Under the pieces are notes generated by a model. That model searched no databases, was not told where the DNA came from, and saw only the letters and a program-made list of their open reading frames with translations. From NCBI GenBank assembly GCA_029339505.1, contig JAQISU010000081.1, forward strand, positions 21,353,501 to 21,417,500: 64,000 nucleotides of DNA. Reading direction: 5' to 3'. Numbering within the stretch: position 1 is the first letter of the stretch; the number at the start of each line of letters is the position of its first letter. Of the stretch, positions 52,300 through 64,000 are shown piece by piece. The position numbers and the translations under genes are program-made. The DNA is from Unio delphinus (taxonomy: Eukaryota; Mollusca; Bivalvia; Unionida; Unionidae).

Positions 52300-52424
52300 T
52301 CTATATTTTGTGTACCACATTTCACACACTTTCCTATAAGTGCACGCTTTTTATTTTATGTTATTAGTGTTGTTACTCCGCCTGTAGGAGTGGGTGCTCT
52401 GCATCTAACACAGTATAAATTCAT
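52300..52424 (-). pseudogene. Small zinc-ribbon protein of the Polinton
   Basis: From the ATG at 52424 on the minus strand it reads MNLYCVRCRAPTPTGGVTTL, then a stop, then KKRALIGKCVKCGTQNI. Two CxxC pairs about 25 residues apart form a zinc ribbon, like the short DUF5679-type proteins in Polintons and some large DNA viruses. One in-frame stop sits between the two CxxC pairs. The neighbours are the PLA2-like gene downstream and the ATPase on the opposite strand. Confidence 0.65.
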
Positions 52425-52509
52425 ATTATATAATGTATTTCTATAACATGGATGTTATTGATTTCTCAGACACAAATACAAGAACCGGTCAATCACCATC
52501 CAGCGCTTC

Positions 52510-53090
52510 CAACTTTTTGCAGAATGATAATAATAGGTCCATCTGGGTCATTTATTACTTAATTTAATAATGAGAAGGCTCGAGTGTGATAATTTATATG
52601 TAGCAGCTTCGTTAGTTGATAATCAGAGATGTAACGAAGATTTTACTGAGGACGCAAAATTATTAAATAAAGAAGGTGATGCTATTATTAATTTTATTAC
52701 CGAGACTGATGAAACGCCGAGTGTTGATGAACTTGATGCATTTATTAATAATTTAGTTGTTTATGATGATATAATACTGGATAAACATTCAAATCCGGCA
52801 AGAATATTTTCCAGAGGTATGCATGCAAATATTGATATAATTTATATAACTCAGCGATATACACAAATTCCGAAAGTGATGAGTGATAACTGTAATATTT
52901 TAGCTGTATTTAATGGAGTTGATACACATACTTTAAGAAATATTCATCAGACTTGGTGTTCTGGAGATATAAATATAACTAAATTAAAAATCTTTTTACG
53001 TGCTTAATCTACCCCACACGGATTTATAACGATAAATATACATGATCCTAGATCAAGATATCGTATAGGTCTTGATAATTTGTTTTGGTT
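52510..53090 (+). pseudogene. Polinton packaging-type ATPase (copy 2)
   Basis: A Walker A-like stretch, MIIIGPSGSFIT, lies at about 52524-52559, but the GKT lysine is lost and a stop follows. The open frame 52570-53007 contains Walker B-like NNLVVYDDIILDK, then SRGMHANIDIIYITQRYTQI, PKVMSDNCNILAVFNGVDTH and TLRNIHQTWCSGD. After a stop at 53008 a further piece reads GFITINIHD and RYRIGLDNLF. This is the FtsK/HerA-like genome-packaging ATPase of Polinton/Maverick elements. The N-terminal half is deleted or scrambled between Walker A and B. Confidence 0.82.
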
Positions 53091-53306
53091 AAATACAGAT
53101 CTAATTATAGCAGCAGAGATCGTGCGACTTCAATGAAATGTAGTATGTGTAAAAACAAACAAACAACGCGCATACAAAAATTAAAGAAATAAACAAAATC
53201 GACAGGATAAAGTAACAAAATAAACTAATTAGAGAAACTCGGTTAGTTTGAGACTTCGGTAAGGCACTACAGACCTTTTATTTTTCATATTTTGGAAGTT
53301 TTAGTT

Positions 53307-53308
<2 letters not shown>

Positions 53309-53361
<53 letters not shown>

Positions 53362-54265
53362 TGACTTTGTATAGCGCCTAATCTTTCGAAGCTCTAAGCG
53401 CTTTACACCATCAATAATGATATGACTACAATACAGAACAACAAATGACAAAAACAATGAAATTGGAAAACATAAAAACATGCTGAAAACATAGGATACA
53501 AAACATGATTAGGTCGCTAAGTTTGTCCCTGCAGTCGAAACAGGTGAGTCTTAAGAGCAATCTTAAAAGGGACCACTGTGTCTTTGTGTCTAATTTCAAT
53601 GGGCAATTCGTTCCACGTTGCCGGGCCCTGGTGTGCAAACGAACGTTGTCCATATGACTTTGTTTTCACCTTGGGAACAATGAGTATACGATTATCAGAA
53701 GAAGAGCGTACGGATCTAGCTGGTGTATACACATGGGTGAGGCTGGATAGGTATGTTGGACTGGAGTCTGTCATTGAAACATAGCACAGAGAACAAATTT
53801 TGTGTTTGATTCTGTATCGAATTGATAGCCAGTGCAGGGTACAGAGTAGTGGTGAGGTGTCTGATCGAGGTACTCTAAAGATGATCCGTGCAGCTGTGTT
53901 TTGAACTTTTTGAAGTTTCTGGAGTAAATATTGTGACGAACCAGACAGAATTGAGTTACAATAGTCCAGTCTTGAAAGTACTAATGAACACACCAGTGTT
54001 TTAGTGGCATCAACTGAAAGATATTTACGAATGGAACTGATGCGTCTCAATTCAAGATATGCAGCCTTGTCTAGAGTAACGCCTAGGTTCCGTGAGAATT
54101 TAATGTTGGTGTTGCTGATATTTATTGTCTGAGGTAAAGGATGTGAATGAGAAAGTCTTTGTGTTGTGATCAGAATAGCCTCAGTTTTATCATCATTCAT
54201 CTGCAGCTTGTTACATGTCATCCATGATTTCACATCAGAAATGATACGTCGAGATGGCATACAAT
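53309..54265 (-). mobile_element. 5'-truncated L2/CR1-like LINE with an AAT tail
   Basis: The minus-strand frame 53517-54260 (247 codons) is the C-terminal third of a non-LTR reverse transcriptase: DVKSWMTCNKLQMNDDKTEA, YLELRRISSIRKYLSVDATK, LVLSRLDYCNSILSGSSQYL, LQKVQNTAARIIFRV and RSFAHQGPATWNELP. It is open throughout. About 20 residues normally found between NLGVTLD and the AYLELRR segment are missing, an in-frame deletion. The 3' UTR runs to a (TTA)n tail on the minus strand (plus-strand AAT repeats at 53309-53358), as in L2/CR1 elements. Confidence 0.88.
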
Positions 54266-54499
54266 GCAGAGGTGATCAGTAATTTTAAGCAAATAACATG
54301 TCAGCAAAAATGTATGTTCACCCTTATTGCTGCTTCCCGCTAACTTTGGTGCATATTGTACAGAAATTATCCAGAAAATCTGTTGACTTTGAAACGTTCC
54401 TTTTTTTTTCTTTCTTTTTTCTTTATTTTTTTAATTTATTTATTTATTTATTTTTTTTTTTTTTAAACAACCGGCTGTTCCGTTTACCTCCTCCGATTT

Positions 54500-54625
54500 T
54501 ATAAACAGGAAGTTCTCATCGCCATTTGTGATAGTTGAAAATCTGCTTCCTGTGAAGACGGAAAGAGCAATACACCCCATAATTGTAAAAGTGCTCCCAC
54601 ATAATCATTTTAAATTATACAGCTG
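54500..54625 (+). other. Possible non-coding first exon of the epsin gene
   Basis: The stretch ends in a consensus donor, ACAGCTG|GTAAGTAAGG, on the plus strand with no long frame in front. The next strong plus-strand acceptor in a known transcript is at 61133 before the epsin start codon. A 5' UTR exon 6.5 kb upstream is plausible but nothing in the sequence proves the link, and the 5' end is a guess. Confidence 0.3.
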
Positions 54626-55160
54626 GTAAGTAAGGACGTCATTGAAAATGAAATTGATTGACTTTAGGTTGATTATTTCAAAATTTTGGTTTGGTATGTT
54701 AATTTACTGGTTCATAGGTCACGGTGTTGGTCTGGTGGTTGCTAATTTTGCCAACTGACTTGTGATTACTCATTCTATTTTAATTGAGAAGTGTTACGAA
54801 AGTTCTTTATTTTGTAGGTTTTCAGTCCAGTTGTTAATATTCAGTATCATATATGGACATACACTACTTTATAGATGGTTTTTTAGGTAAAATGTTATTG
54901 TTGTTTCTGGTTTCCTTTCGTCGAAGTTCTCGATCACACCTGTCACGATCTTGAATATACGCTAAATATATATGTACCGTGCAGTATTGATTATTACTGA
55001 AGATAGTTTCTTTTGTATAAATAGCAGTCTGAGCCATATCACTTTTCGTATTCCTTTAACATTAATAATTTTTAAGCAGTATTAGAAATTTTAAAAGGTT
55101 ATTTCATTTTACGTTCCTATTATATAAAAGAATGGCATATTCTAGACTGAAAATACGTGC

Positions 55161-55243
<83 letters not shown>

Positions 55244-56851
55244 TACACACAGGTTAAGGAATTTAATTGCTGTCAAGAAAATGTTTCTTTAAATTCCTTT
55301 ATTTAAAAAATAGCCTTGTATATATTAAAGCACTTACACATATTTTTCCTTAAAATTTTAATTTAAAAAAAAGTTTATTCATTTTATTAATTGATGTGAT
55401 AGCTTACAAACTTGAATGAATATTTTTGATTAAGACTATGCATTATTACTCATTGGATGCGTTATATTATTATAAGATCTTAGTATACCGATGTAATACA
55501 GCATTCCAAGTTGCAACAGCAATCTCCATACATGCTTTTGGCATAATCATTACGCTTTTTTTCACTAAATTATGCTTTACGTGTAATCATATTTGGATTA
55601 TGCTTTTTCGATATATCCACCTTCCGAAAAAAAACAATTATATGTTTTCTCATTTTTATTAACATTCCATTAATCCCACAGACTGTATTTTAGAAAAAAT
55701 GGCTTTTATGTAACTACAATATAAGTGTATGCTTGTCTGTGGACTTGCATGCACTTTCCTAACAGTATCATGTTCTATTTATAGCAACTATCCTATTACC
55801 AAGAAACATCCTGGTTCTTCTTTCAAACTTTCGACCTCTAATTCTGTTTATAGCATCTGTATGGCTTAGTGAGGAGAGAACAGACTGGTTTTCTATGTTT
55901 TAATCTTTGTGTGCAGATTCTTTGCTTTAAGTCATGTTTAGTGCAGAACAGTCTAAATGTATTTGGTGCTAAAATGTATATTTTATTTTAGTCGATGCAT
56001 ATAGGAGAGCAGAAATATATCCTTTCAAAAAAATTAACAGATGGATTAGACAAAGGCAACAAGGAAATCGAAACAAGAAATAACAGAATCTTCCAAATTT
56101 GAAGACACTAGTGCAGCATTACGTGACATCTATACCAGGCCGTGTGGAATAACATCTATACCAGGCTATGTGGAAAGAATTGTAATATTTGGCGCTAAAA
56201 GTCTCAAGATGGATTCAAGTTGATGTGTGTGGAAAGCTAAAAGTGCCTCATATCATTTGAAAACTTTAAATAGTAAAGGATGTAAAATATGAGAGGGCAA
56301 ATAAATCATTGTTTATTCAAATTTTAACATGTCATATGTGGATTACGCTTTTTCCGCCTGGATTATGCTTTTTGACCATGTGGATTACGCTTTTTACTCA
56401 TCAGGGGTTGGCATGTATGAATCTCTGTTTAGACGAGTGAAAATGATCAACTATATGCCCACTTGCAGCATTCCAAATATGTCTGAAACTTTGGTATCAG
56501 TAAGGTGACCTAGGTGAAAATATTAGTGGTTATTTAACTTTTTAGGTTGCGTCACCCTATTAATTTCATTGCAACAGAAATTTGAAAGCCAAAATTTTAT
56601 AGGGATAGAGTTAGTGGTAGAGGATAACCAAATTCATTTATGTTATGGCAAATTAAAGAATAAGTATTATTGATTTGGTGTATTATTAACCATCTCTGTA
56701 TTTTTCCTTGCCTCAGATTGACTCGTGGTGTTTTCTTCTTTTCCATTTATATTTTTTTTTTTAAGTAAAGAACCAGTCTTATGTTCATTTTTTTATATTT
56801 TAGCTGATGGCAGTTTTACTGAGGGCTGTATTTTACATCTGTTTCCATATC
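54626..56851. other. AT-rich DNA with a GT-AT-AC microsatellite
   Basis: At 55157-55250 a (GT)n run passes into (AT)n and then (AC)n, an inverted-repeat microsatellite. Frame 55426-55662 has no support. No gene recognised; this would be intron 1 of epsin if the upstream exon is real. Confidence 0.5.
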
Positions 56852-57199
56852 CAGGGCTTGAATTTAACACGAATTTCTTGGTAGCCAGAAGGACTAGTGT
56901 ACTGATAAATTTACTAGTCCTGCCAAACATTTACTAGTCCTGTCCACAAAATTATGTCACACACTTGTATCGAGATTAACAACGATTTTCTTTCATAAAT
57001 AGCATTATCATATGACATGCAGAGGTACAGAAGTATAAATCCTATTTCAAATCATCAATCAGTCAATTAACATTTCTTGTTTCTCAAGATAATCTGGATC
57101 CAATTCCAGAAAGGGATCCAAATGTCATTTTTCGTCCTCCACCTGCACTCTGGGTTCATATGGGGTTGTTCTGGTCTTCTTACCCGTCTCTCTGAAACA

Positions 57200-57574
57200 T
57201 TCCACAAACGTATTGCGGGTGACGGATCATTTGTTGGAATGTCATTTGTATGGAATATTATAAAGAGTAGGTCGGACAGAACCCAAGGTCTCAAACAATA
57301 TCTCCAGTCACTTTTCACCATTTTCATCTCCGATTCAATTTTAAAGTTCGAGCAAACCCACAACAAAACTGGATGTTTTCTCTGTGTTTGTTTTTGCGAA
57401 TTCCATACACCAGTTACACTGCATAACGTTCTTGTTCTCATCATAATTCAGCCATTCCCTGTCTTTTATCCATGTCTTCTGAAACGTCCGATTACGCTTT
57501 TCCCTATCATAAGAATTATCCCTCTCTTTTATTTCATTTTCATTCAACTTTTGCTTTTTCCGGAGGCTGAACAC
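57200..57574 (-). pseudogene. TTF/BED-like zinc-finger region of a hAT-type transposase
   Basis: The minus-strand frame from 57574 includes RTFQKTWIKDREWLNYDENK, NVMQCNWCMEFAKTN and KTSSFVVG, and after a one-frame shift CSNFKIESEMKMV. The W-L-x-Y-D, C-x2-C and F-x-x-G...FK pattern is that of TTF-type zinc fingers preceding hAT transposase-derived domains, as in ZNF862-like proteins (family knowledge). The second part of the finger (H-x-x-S-x-x-H) is damaged. The dimerisation domain is absent. Confidence 0.62.
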
Positions 57575-57742
57575 CTTAATTAAAACACCACATTTTGCCT
57601 GTCTTATAAGGCATGTATTGTGCCTTTTTTTGAAATATGAGATGTTGCAGTATAGCTAACGCGAATTATTTAAAATAAGAAAAGGAATGGCAGTGTCCTT
57701 TATATAAGAAAGTCCGAGCAAGACACGTGTTTCACAACACGT

Positions 57743-57771
57743 GCCTTTGCCCCCCCCCCCCCCCCCCCCCC
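57743..57771. repeat. Poly-C tract
   Basis: A run of more than 20 cytosines inside the hAT-like element. It could be a true homopolymer or a sequencing artefact; length is uncertain. Confidence 0.7.
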
Positions 57772-58971
57772 GTAAATGGTCTCTTCCTAATAAAAGTCTT
57801 GACTTCTGTAGGATCAAAGCAGTGGCTATTGTAAAACACTGTTATAAAATATTAACATCAAAAGATAATGTTAGTTTCACTTTGGAAAATGTGTGTTCCC
57901 ATCAAACGAAGCCATCTGACTCTGCGCGTTGCATTAAACAGCACCAATTACGGTCTCATCATTAATAGCGTAAGTTTAGTAGGTCCTCCTAATTAATCTG
58001 ACCTCAGTGTATTGTTGAAATTAATAATAAGCGGAAATTTTTCAAATCTTAGATGCCCATGCAGAGAGATTTTAATTCCCAACAAATGTACGGCATTCTG
58101 CTTGGATATCTCCACGTGTATTCAATTATTTGTTCAGTCTTGTATGAGAAAAATATTAGTTTTAAAAAAGTTTTTTTGACATAGAAAAAGTAGTTATATG
58201 GAAATGATGTGTCAGTAATATGATCATAATAAATTGATCTAATTCTTATAAATTTTTTGATGCAAACGTAAATTATGCAGTTTCCCATTTGAGACTGTTA
58301 GCGTGTTTGGCTAGCAAGCTAAAAATAAAAAGAGAAAAAAAAAGAAGGCTACAAACAAGCAAGCGTGCAAACTAATTTCTTTGAATAGTTGATACCATGT
58401 GTTGTAGTTTGTTAATGTGGTCGCGTGCATAAAGTGTGAAACCAGGTTATTTTTCATTTAATTTGCTGTCAGATTAAGGGACCGTGATTGGCGCTGTTAA
58501 GCGAAATGCACAAAATCAGATGGCTTCATGTTATAGACATTTTTGAGGCAGAAATTGACTTCATATTCTCATGCTAATATTTTATGACTGTGTTTACAAT
58601 GGTCACTGCGCTGATTCTAGCGAGTATATGTTGAAGTCACGTCTTTATTAGGGTATTGAGTAAACAAACGCTGACTGTTGATAAACAAAACTTACTAGCC
58701 CATCAGACTAATAACATTATGATAGTTACTAGTCCGACAGGAAATATACTAGCCTCGGGTTAGCGGTCTACCGCTAATTTTGAGCCCTGATATCTTAATT
58801 TTATCAGATCTGTACCATTATTCATGATTAGTATTACATAGTTCATATATTAGACTGGTTTCATATGAACTCATTCAGCGCCAACACTTTTATCTTTACC
58901 CCAGCAGCACTAACCTGTATCTAGCTGCTTGTGCCCCATCTAGTTATACCTAATTTTTGTGTTGAATTGGA

Positions 58972-59515
58972 TAGTGTTGTTCCGATTCTCGATTATAATC
59001 AATCATCAGTTGATTCATTATTAGGAACATATAGTCATTATTACATGTTCAAGTTGTTAAATTGTCGAGTTAATAAAATTTAAACACATTTTGTTGATTT
59101 GTTTAAGTTAAATTGCAACATCTTTTATAGTATTAATAAACAATGACAAACAAAAAAATCATGCCCTATACTTTAAATTATAGACACAGCACATATGAAC
59201 AAAAGAATTTCGGGGGATTGTAGCAATATTTCAGTTACATATGACTGATCAGCCATAAAAAGTTACATTCATTTAACTAAGTTGTAGAACAAAAGTAACA
59301 CAATGTATTTTTGTAATATTATTGTCAGGTTAAAGTATACATGTCATTAAAATAGATTACTCCTGTATATTTATAAACATATTGAATTCTTGATCAAAGA
59401 TATAACTGTGTAACAAAACTTAAAATTTGCTCTTAGTAACCGATTATAATCGATGATCAGTTGGTTAAGGGGAACCGATTATCGATTATGAATTTCTGAC
59501 CGATTTCCATCACTA
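58972..59515. mobile_element. hAT-like non-autonomous element (copy C)
   Basis: The element starts TAGTGTTGTTCCGATTCTC and ends GATTTCCATCACTA, with an exact 8-bp duplication, GAATTGGA (58964-58971 and 59516-59523). It has the same orientation as copy A. At 544 bp it lacks about 160 bp near the left end compared with copy B (the join is around the ATTCATTATTAGGAACAT region). Confidence 0.85.
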
Positions 59516-59523
59516 GAATTGGA

Positions 59524-61133
59524 TACATTCCTGTTTTATTGCTTGATCCAAAATTAGATGTATTTTTTTAAATACAAAAGATTGACTGTTTTCAAGAAAC
59601 AATGTCTATCGATCAGTATATAGATTTAATTGTGGTAGAAGTAAGATAAAAAACAAAAAACAAGGGTTAATCATTACTAACTTGAATTTAATGGGTCTAC
59701 AACTTTAAAACAACATAAATTATAACACGATAATACATGCTGTTTGTGATACACTTCACAAATATCAATTCCACTTTTGAAACAAAATTAATTAATTGTG
59801 GATGTATTGGTTGCATTGTTGCACTGAATTAAAAGCTGGCCTCCTTTGTATTATATGGTCAATTATGTCTTTTTGAATCAAATAATGGAGGTTGAATAAA
59901 AGAAAAGTTAAAAGACACACAACTTCATACTACTTAAAATCTAGCAGCCACGGTAATGTGTTTGGTGAACTCGCCTTAATTTGTCCAATCGAACACTGCT
60001 ATAAATGTTACTGTGTATGTAACATAATTAAACTACCTTAATTTAACCGACACATTCATAATTGTGATCAAAGATAGTAAGGCAACCAAAAGAAATGAAA
60101 ATGGCACAAAATAAAGATCTTAGTTTTCCAGATACGGACCATTGTGGGCAAGCAAGTTTCAGATAATTCCTGAACCTGCACTTAGAGATATCGTCAAGGA
60201 TGATAAGAAGTTTCACTATCACTTCTATTGAAATCATGACATCAATATTGTACTAACTAACAATACAAAATTTGATGTTTTCACATACGAGTTGGAACAA
60301 TCTTGCACATGTTGGACACTTTGAAAATAAATGTTATTTATATAGAATAATGAATAACATCATTAGAGAAGGCACATTATAAACAATTATTATCGACATG
60401 ATTGTAAAACAAGGATTCAGTCATTATAAAGCCCAGTTCCCTACCCTACCCCACCCCACCCCAGCTGTTTTCTCGAAGTATAGTCTAATCATATTTTTTT
60501 AATTTCTGAGGTCCCTCTGTAACTCGCGCCCTTACTTATAATGCAGTCTATGTTTGTGGACCTCGTGCATGAGTTATCATGGGAAAGTTGTATTATACTA
60601 AATGACCAATGTGATTTAATTTAAAAGCATAACCCTATTTGATTTGTTGGACTGGCAGTTCCTGCATTAATTAGCTATCATTACTCTAATAATAATATTT
60701 AATATTATTTATTATTATTACTACAATTAATGTATTATAATTAGTGTAAAATTAGGAGAGTAGTTGACTTGTAAAGTTAAACAATATTGTTTTATATGTA
60801 TTCCACACAAAAGGTTGCAGGAGTAAATTTATTGATGCATACTTTCTTACTACATGTATTGGTTTTCTCTTTTTATAAAATCATCTTTTCATAGCACAAG
60901 TTACATGTTTGCATTATTGCTTTGAACAGAAATTGAATGCTATAACCAGTCAGTTTATTCTTTTTGTCAATAATTATGTAGTCTTCTGTTAAATTTTTTA
61001 GAAATGCCCTTTTTTGGATCCTGACCTTTTGTTGGCAACCATAGCAATAAAACAAGCTTACTTTTCTCTTTACATATATTTATAGATTTTCTGTTGCGTC
61101 ATCTGCATTTGTTTCCTCTTCTTTTTTTTGTAG
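59524..61133 (+). other. AT-rich sequence upstream of the epsin coding exon
   Basis: No gene recognised. The last 25 bases are a pyrimidine tract, GTTTCCTCTTC then TTTTTTTTGTAG, a very strong 3' splice site ending at 61133. Confidence 0.65.
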
Positions 61134-61725
61134 GTAGTTCTTTGAAGAGGATATGGACCTGTAACCTGTATACTTCTGATTGATAGATTGATTTGTATCT
61201 TTCCTTTGGTGTGAAACCCCCAAAAAAGTTGCATTCATGATGCCAATAAGGAGGACATTGAAAAATGTCGTTAAAAATTACACAGACGCTCAAGTCAAGG
61301 TCCGTGAGGCGACCTCTAATGACCCTTGGGGTCCCTCAAGTACTCTGATGTCGGAGATTGCTGATCTGACATACAACGTAGTTGCTTTCACAGAGATCAT
61401 GCAAATGGTATGGAAACGACTAAATGACCATGGCAAAAACTGGAGACATGTATACAAGTCATTGGTTTTGCTTGACTACATCATTAAAACAGGGAGTGAA
61501 AAAGTGGCTCAGCAGTGTAAAGAAAACATATATGCTATACAAACTCTCAAAGACTTTCAGTATACTGAAGACAACAAAGATCAAGGGATGAATGTACGAG
61601 AAAAAGCAAAACAGCTGGTTCAGTTATTGAAAGATGATGAGAGACTGAAAAATGAGAGAGCCAAAGCTTTGAAAGCCAAGGAAAGATTTGCACAGAATTC
61701 AATGCATGGCATTGGTTCCAATAAA
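61134..61725 (+). CDS. EPN: Epsin, ENTH-domain exon (5' UTR end plus codons 1-163)
   Basis: The coding sequence starts at ATG 61237; a second ATG follows at once (MMPIRRTLKNVVKNYTDA). The exon encodes a complete ENTH domain: KVREATSNDPWGPSS, SEIADLTYNVVAFTEIMQMV, KRLNDHGKNWRHVYKSLVLL, DYIIKTGSEKVAQQCKENIY, IQTLKDFQYTEDNKDQGMNV and REKAKQLVQLLKDDERL, then a basic helix. Human epsins have the same motifs in the same order (family knowledge). ENTH binds PtdIns(4,5)P2 and bends membrane during clathrin-mediated endocytosis; the basic N-terminal helix 0 is present. The exon ends GSNK at donor ATAAA|GTAAGA; the frame that continues to 61944 is intron read-through. The ubiquitin-interacting, DPW and NPF parts must lie in later exons. 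The paralogue is not assigned, hence the generic symbol. Confidence 0.95.
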
Positions 61726-64000
61726 GTAAGAAATAGTTCTTTAAATTTCATAAACTTTTACATGCCTGTTAATACCAGTTTTATTTCTGCACAACGATTT
61801 GATTTTTCAATCATTTACAGTTGCCAGCCTTTACGGATGGTTTCCAATTGGGTTATGGAAGAACCCTATCGATTTCAGGCTAAAAAACTTAAAGGTCATT
61901 GTCACAGACTGAAAAAAGAAAAAATTATTTTGTCACAACTTTAGTTCTTCACTATCGCAAATACCCAATTGTTTTTTTTTTTATTGGTTGCAATTCAGTA
62001 ATGAAAATTAATATAAATTTTGAGGGTTTTAAAGGTTAGCTGCCAAGCTTACTGTGATTGAAAGATGAAAAATGGTTTCTGCTCACTTATTTAAGTTGTC
62101 AGTTGTATGTAGTTTCCAAACTTTGTGGATGCTTTTGCACAGTTGTAAGTAAGAAGAACCTTATTGAATTTGGGCCCCAAAAGGATGGCGCCAGTGTGAC
62201 AGAACAAAAAGAAATGTTGCACAATTACATTGGTTCTGCATTACATACCTGGACCAGAGTTTGTGTATAGCATACATTTGTGGTAAGGAAAAAGCTTATT
62301 GATTTTGGATCAAAAGGTTAGAGTTCAAGGGCAAAAGAGTGGTTTCTGCACAAAAAGAAAATGTATGTACAGTGAGGAATGTTAAATGGTCATTTAATGG
62401 GCCATTCCAGACACTCTTATTAAAAATTATTCTTTGAGATGTAATAATAGTTATTGGTAAGAGAATAAATTGTCATTTAAAAAATCAAAATATTTAAATG
62501 TGGATCAGGTAGGAAATATTTGTGGGTGTGATAAATTACAGATAATTACTTTTAGTTGTAATATCAGTGCCTTAATACTGATGTAAACAATACAGCCTTA
62601 CTAGAAGACTACTGTTTCTTAAGATCTGTCATGACAGTCAAGTATGTGCAGATCAACTGCTGAGATGTCCAGCATTCCAGGTTTCACAGAATTATTTTTT
62701 ATGAATTTCAGCATCAAATACATTACACAATCCTGCTAACATTAGTAATTACTACTGCTACTTCCAGAATCCAGTCATCCCATAGTCTTGATAAGTCTCA
62801 CTGTACATTGTATAGACAAATGGAATTTACTTTTACATATTACCTCCCCTTATTACACTTGGTGGTGCTCCATATGCTGGTTGTCGTTAATTTTAACTTT
62901 TTCTGCAAACTGTCAACAGGCCTCTGAGAATCCATGGATTTTTCGTTTTTTCACATAGCCATCCAACAGTATTTAATAATATACTACATTTTTTGCAATT
63001 TTGTTGAACTTTTCAGATATATTATGCAAATTTGTTTATGTCCATAACACCATATAACAGCCATGTAGTACTAAAGTAGAGTTTCTCTTGTTCATAGGTT
63101 TTCCAGCGTACATATTTTATCACTTTATTTTGATATATTTATATTAGGGATAGGTCAGAAAATTTTATCAGGTATGATGCAGGGAACTATATGGCCAGGC
63201 TGGTTTCTTAATGGGTTGGGATTCTCCATTCCCAATTTTTCCCATTTCCCCATACTGCTCTTCTGACAATTTTTTGTCAAATCAAAATGTTTTTATTACC
63301 AGCACCCAGAAGGGTGTGCGTGACAGTGACCTGGTGTGATCACATTCTTAAAACCAAGTTGTGTATTTCTGTGTAGTGCAAAACACAGGCATGTGGGTCA
63401 GGTACCCATACATCCTAATTTATAATATTATCAGAATAAATTTATTTATTGTTTCATTCTATCCTGGTTAAATTGTCTCAATATTTATGTATTTTTTTTA
63501 TATTTTCATTTGCAACTATTGCTGATTTAGGATGTCAGTTGGAGTTTTATATTCATAATTCAGTGTCCATTAATAGGCATTATCCCACCTTGTATTTATA
63601 CCTGGTGTACTTTGTTCTTTATATTTTCACATAGTCTATGAAAGCATGGTTATTAAATGTTAAAAATGCAGGCATTTTAAGGTGGTGAAAAGCAATCATG
63701 AACTTGGTCTTGCCTGCAATAATTGCTTTTCATCCAAATGTTTTATTCTTTGTGGTCGGAAGATATATGGTTCATTATTCTTCAAGCATAATTCAAAGGG
63801 CAAGGAAAATGGGCCCTGATCCAAAATCTAGTGATACGGATATTTTAAGTTATCACCCTCCATCTAACTCGTTTTATTAAATTGTTTTTTTGTATGGAGG
63901 AAAAATTGCATATGGATACTAACAATAGGTAATAAGAATGATTCATAAAGCTGTCACAAAAATGCTAACAAGCAAATATGATGAACTTGAATTGTACAAA
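61726..64000 (+). other. Epsin intron and right window edge
   Basis: No exon with DPW, UIM or NPF motifs could be found. Frames at 62058-62270, 63449-63634 and 63698-63880 show no epsin-like sequence. The next exon is probably beyond the window. Confidence 0.6.

Larger units (their letters stand above)
56852..58789 (-). mobile_element. hAT-like element with TTF-type zinc-finger remnant
   Basis: The ends read CAGGGCTTGAATTTAACAC and, inverted, CAGGGCTCAAAATTAGCGG. ATATC flanks both sides (56847-56851 and 58790-58794), though a full 8-bp duplication is not seen. The body holds a broken minus-strand zinc-finger frame (next entry) but no transposase catalytic part. CAGGG-starting ends with such a finger are found in hAT-type elements. 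Length 1.94 kb. Confidence 0.65.

Noticed and set aside
61726..61944. C-terminal 73 codons of the 235-codon epsin frame
   Set aside because: The consensus donor at 61725/61726 and loss of epsin similarity immediately after show this is intron read-through.

Overview
The window is nuclear DNA of an animal. Spliced exons with matching phases, an epsin ENTH exon, tRNA-derived SINEs, several DNA-transposon families, a DIRS retroelement and Polinton remnants all point that way. The SINE whose 3' end reads like GCGTTAAAC, the DIRS and Polinton load and the AT-rich background suggest a lophotrochozoan, most likely a mollusc (inference; no species marker is visible). There is no bacterial-type operon, CRISPR array or rRNA gene.

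Host genes. (1) A minus-strand gene covers roughly 26 kb down to 4.4 kb. I could phase five consecutive exons (25789-25890, 23485-23598, 22622-22679, 22064-22167, 21162-21282). They encode a cysteine-rich ectodomain followed by one transmembrane helix. Downstream cytoplasmic exons at 15577-15739, 9845-9983 and 4407-4999 also join in frame with each other. Two candidate exons (18562-18625 and 17763-17862) lie between the two sets, and at least one linking exon is still missing. The protein is a single-pass receptor-like membrane protein that I cannot name. (2) A plus-strand epsin gene begins near the right edge. A complete ENTH-domain exon (ATG at 61237, donor after 61725) has a strong acceptor before it (exon start 61134), and a possible non-coding first exon ends at 54625. 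Its later exons are outside the window or not recognised.

Mobile DNA, left to right. 1-8 kb: three copies of a Tigger/pogo-like element, one of them nested inside a hAT-like element. 13-29 kb: SINEs and three more hAT-type insertions, several with exact target duplications. 29.9-31.1 kb: a piggyBac-like element flanked by TTAA. 31.4-38.4 kb: a decayed DIRS retrotransposon on the minus strand with inverted ends, an internal complementary region, an 81-bp coding repeat in its gag and a 297-bp tandem leader repeat. 39.7 kb: a 135-bp foldback element. 44.1-45.2 kb: a non-LTR reverse transcriptase fragment beside a 43-bp minisatellite. 46.0-47.3 kb: remnants of a Polinton DNA polymerase B and packaging ATPase. 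49.3-50.3 kb: a degenerate ~37-bp minisatellite. 51.0-53.1 kb: a second Polinton fragment with integrase, PLA2-like protein, zinc ribbon and ATPase. 53.3-54.3 kb: an L2/CR1-like LINE 3' end. 56.9-58.8 kb: a hAT-like element with a TTF-type zinc finger. 59.0-59.5 kb: another short hAT-like copy.

The rest is AT-rich intron and intergenic sequence with long AT, GA and AAT/ATT microsatellites. Almost every translated stretch in it looks like a chance ORF. The least explained items are the minus-strand membrane protein gene and the two overlapping Polinton ATPase fragments.
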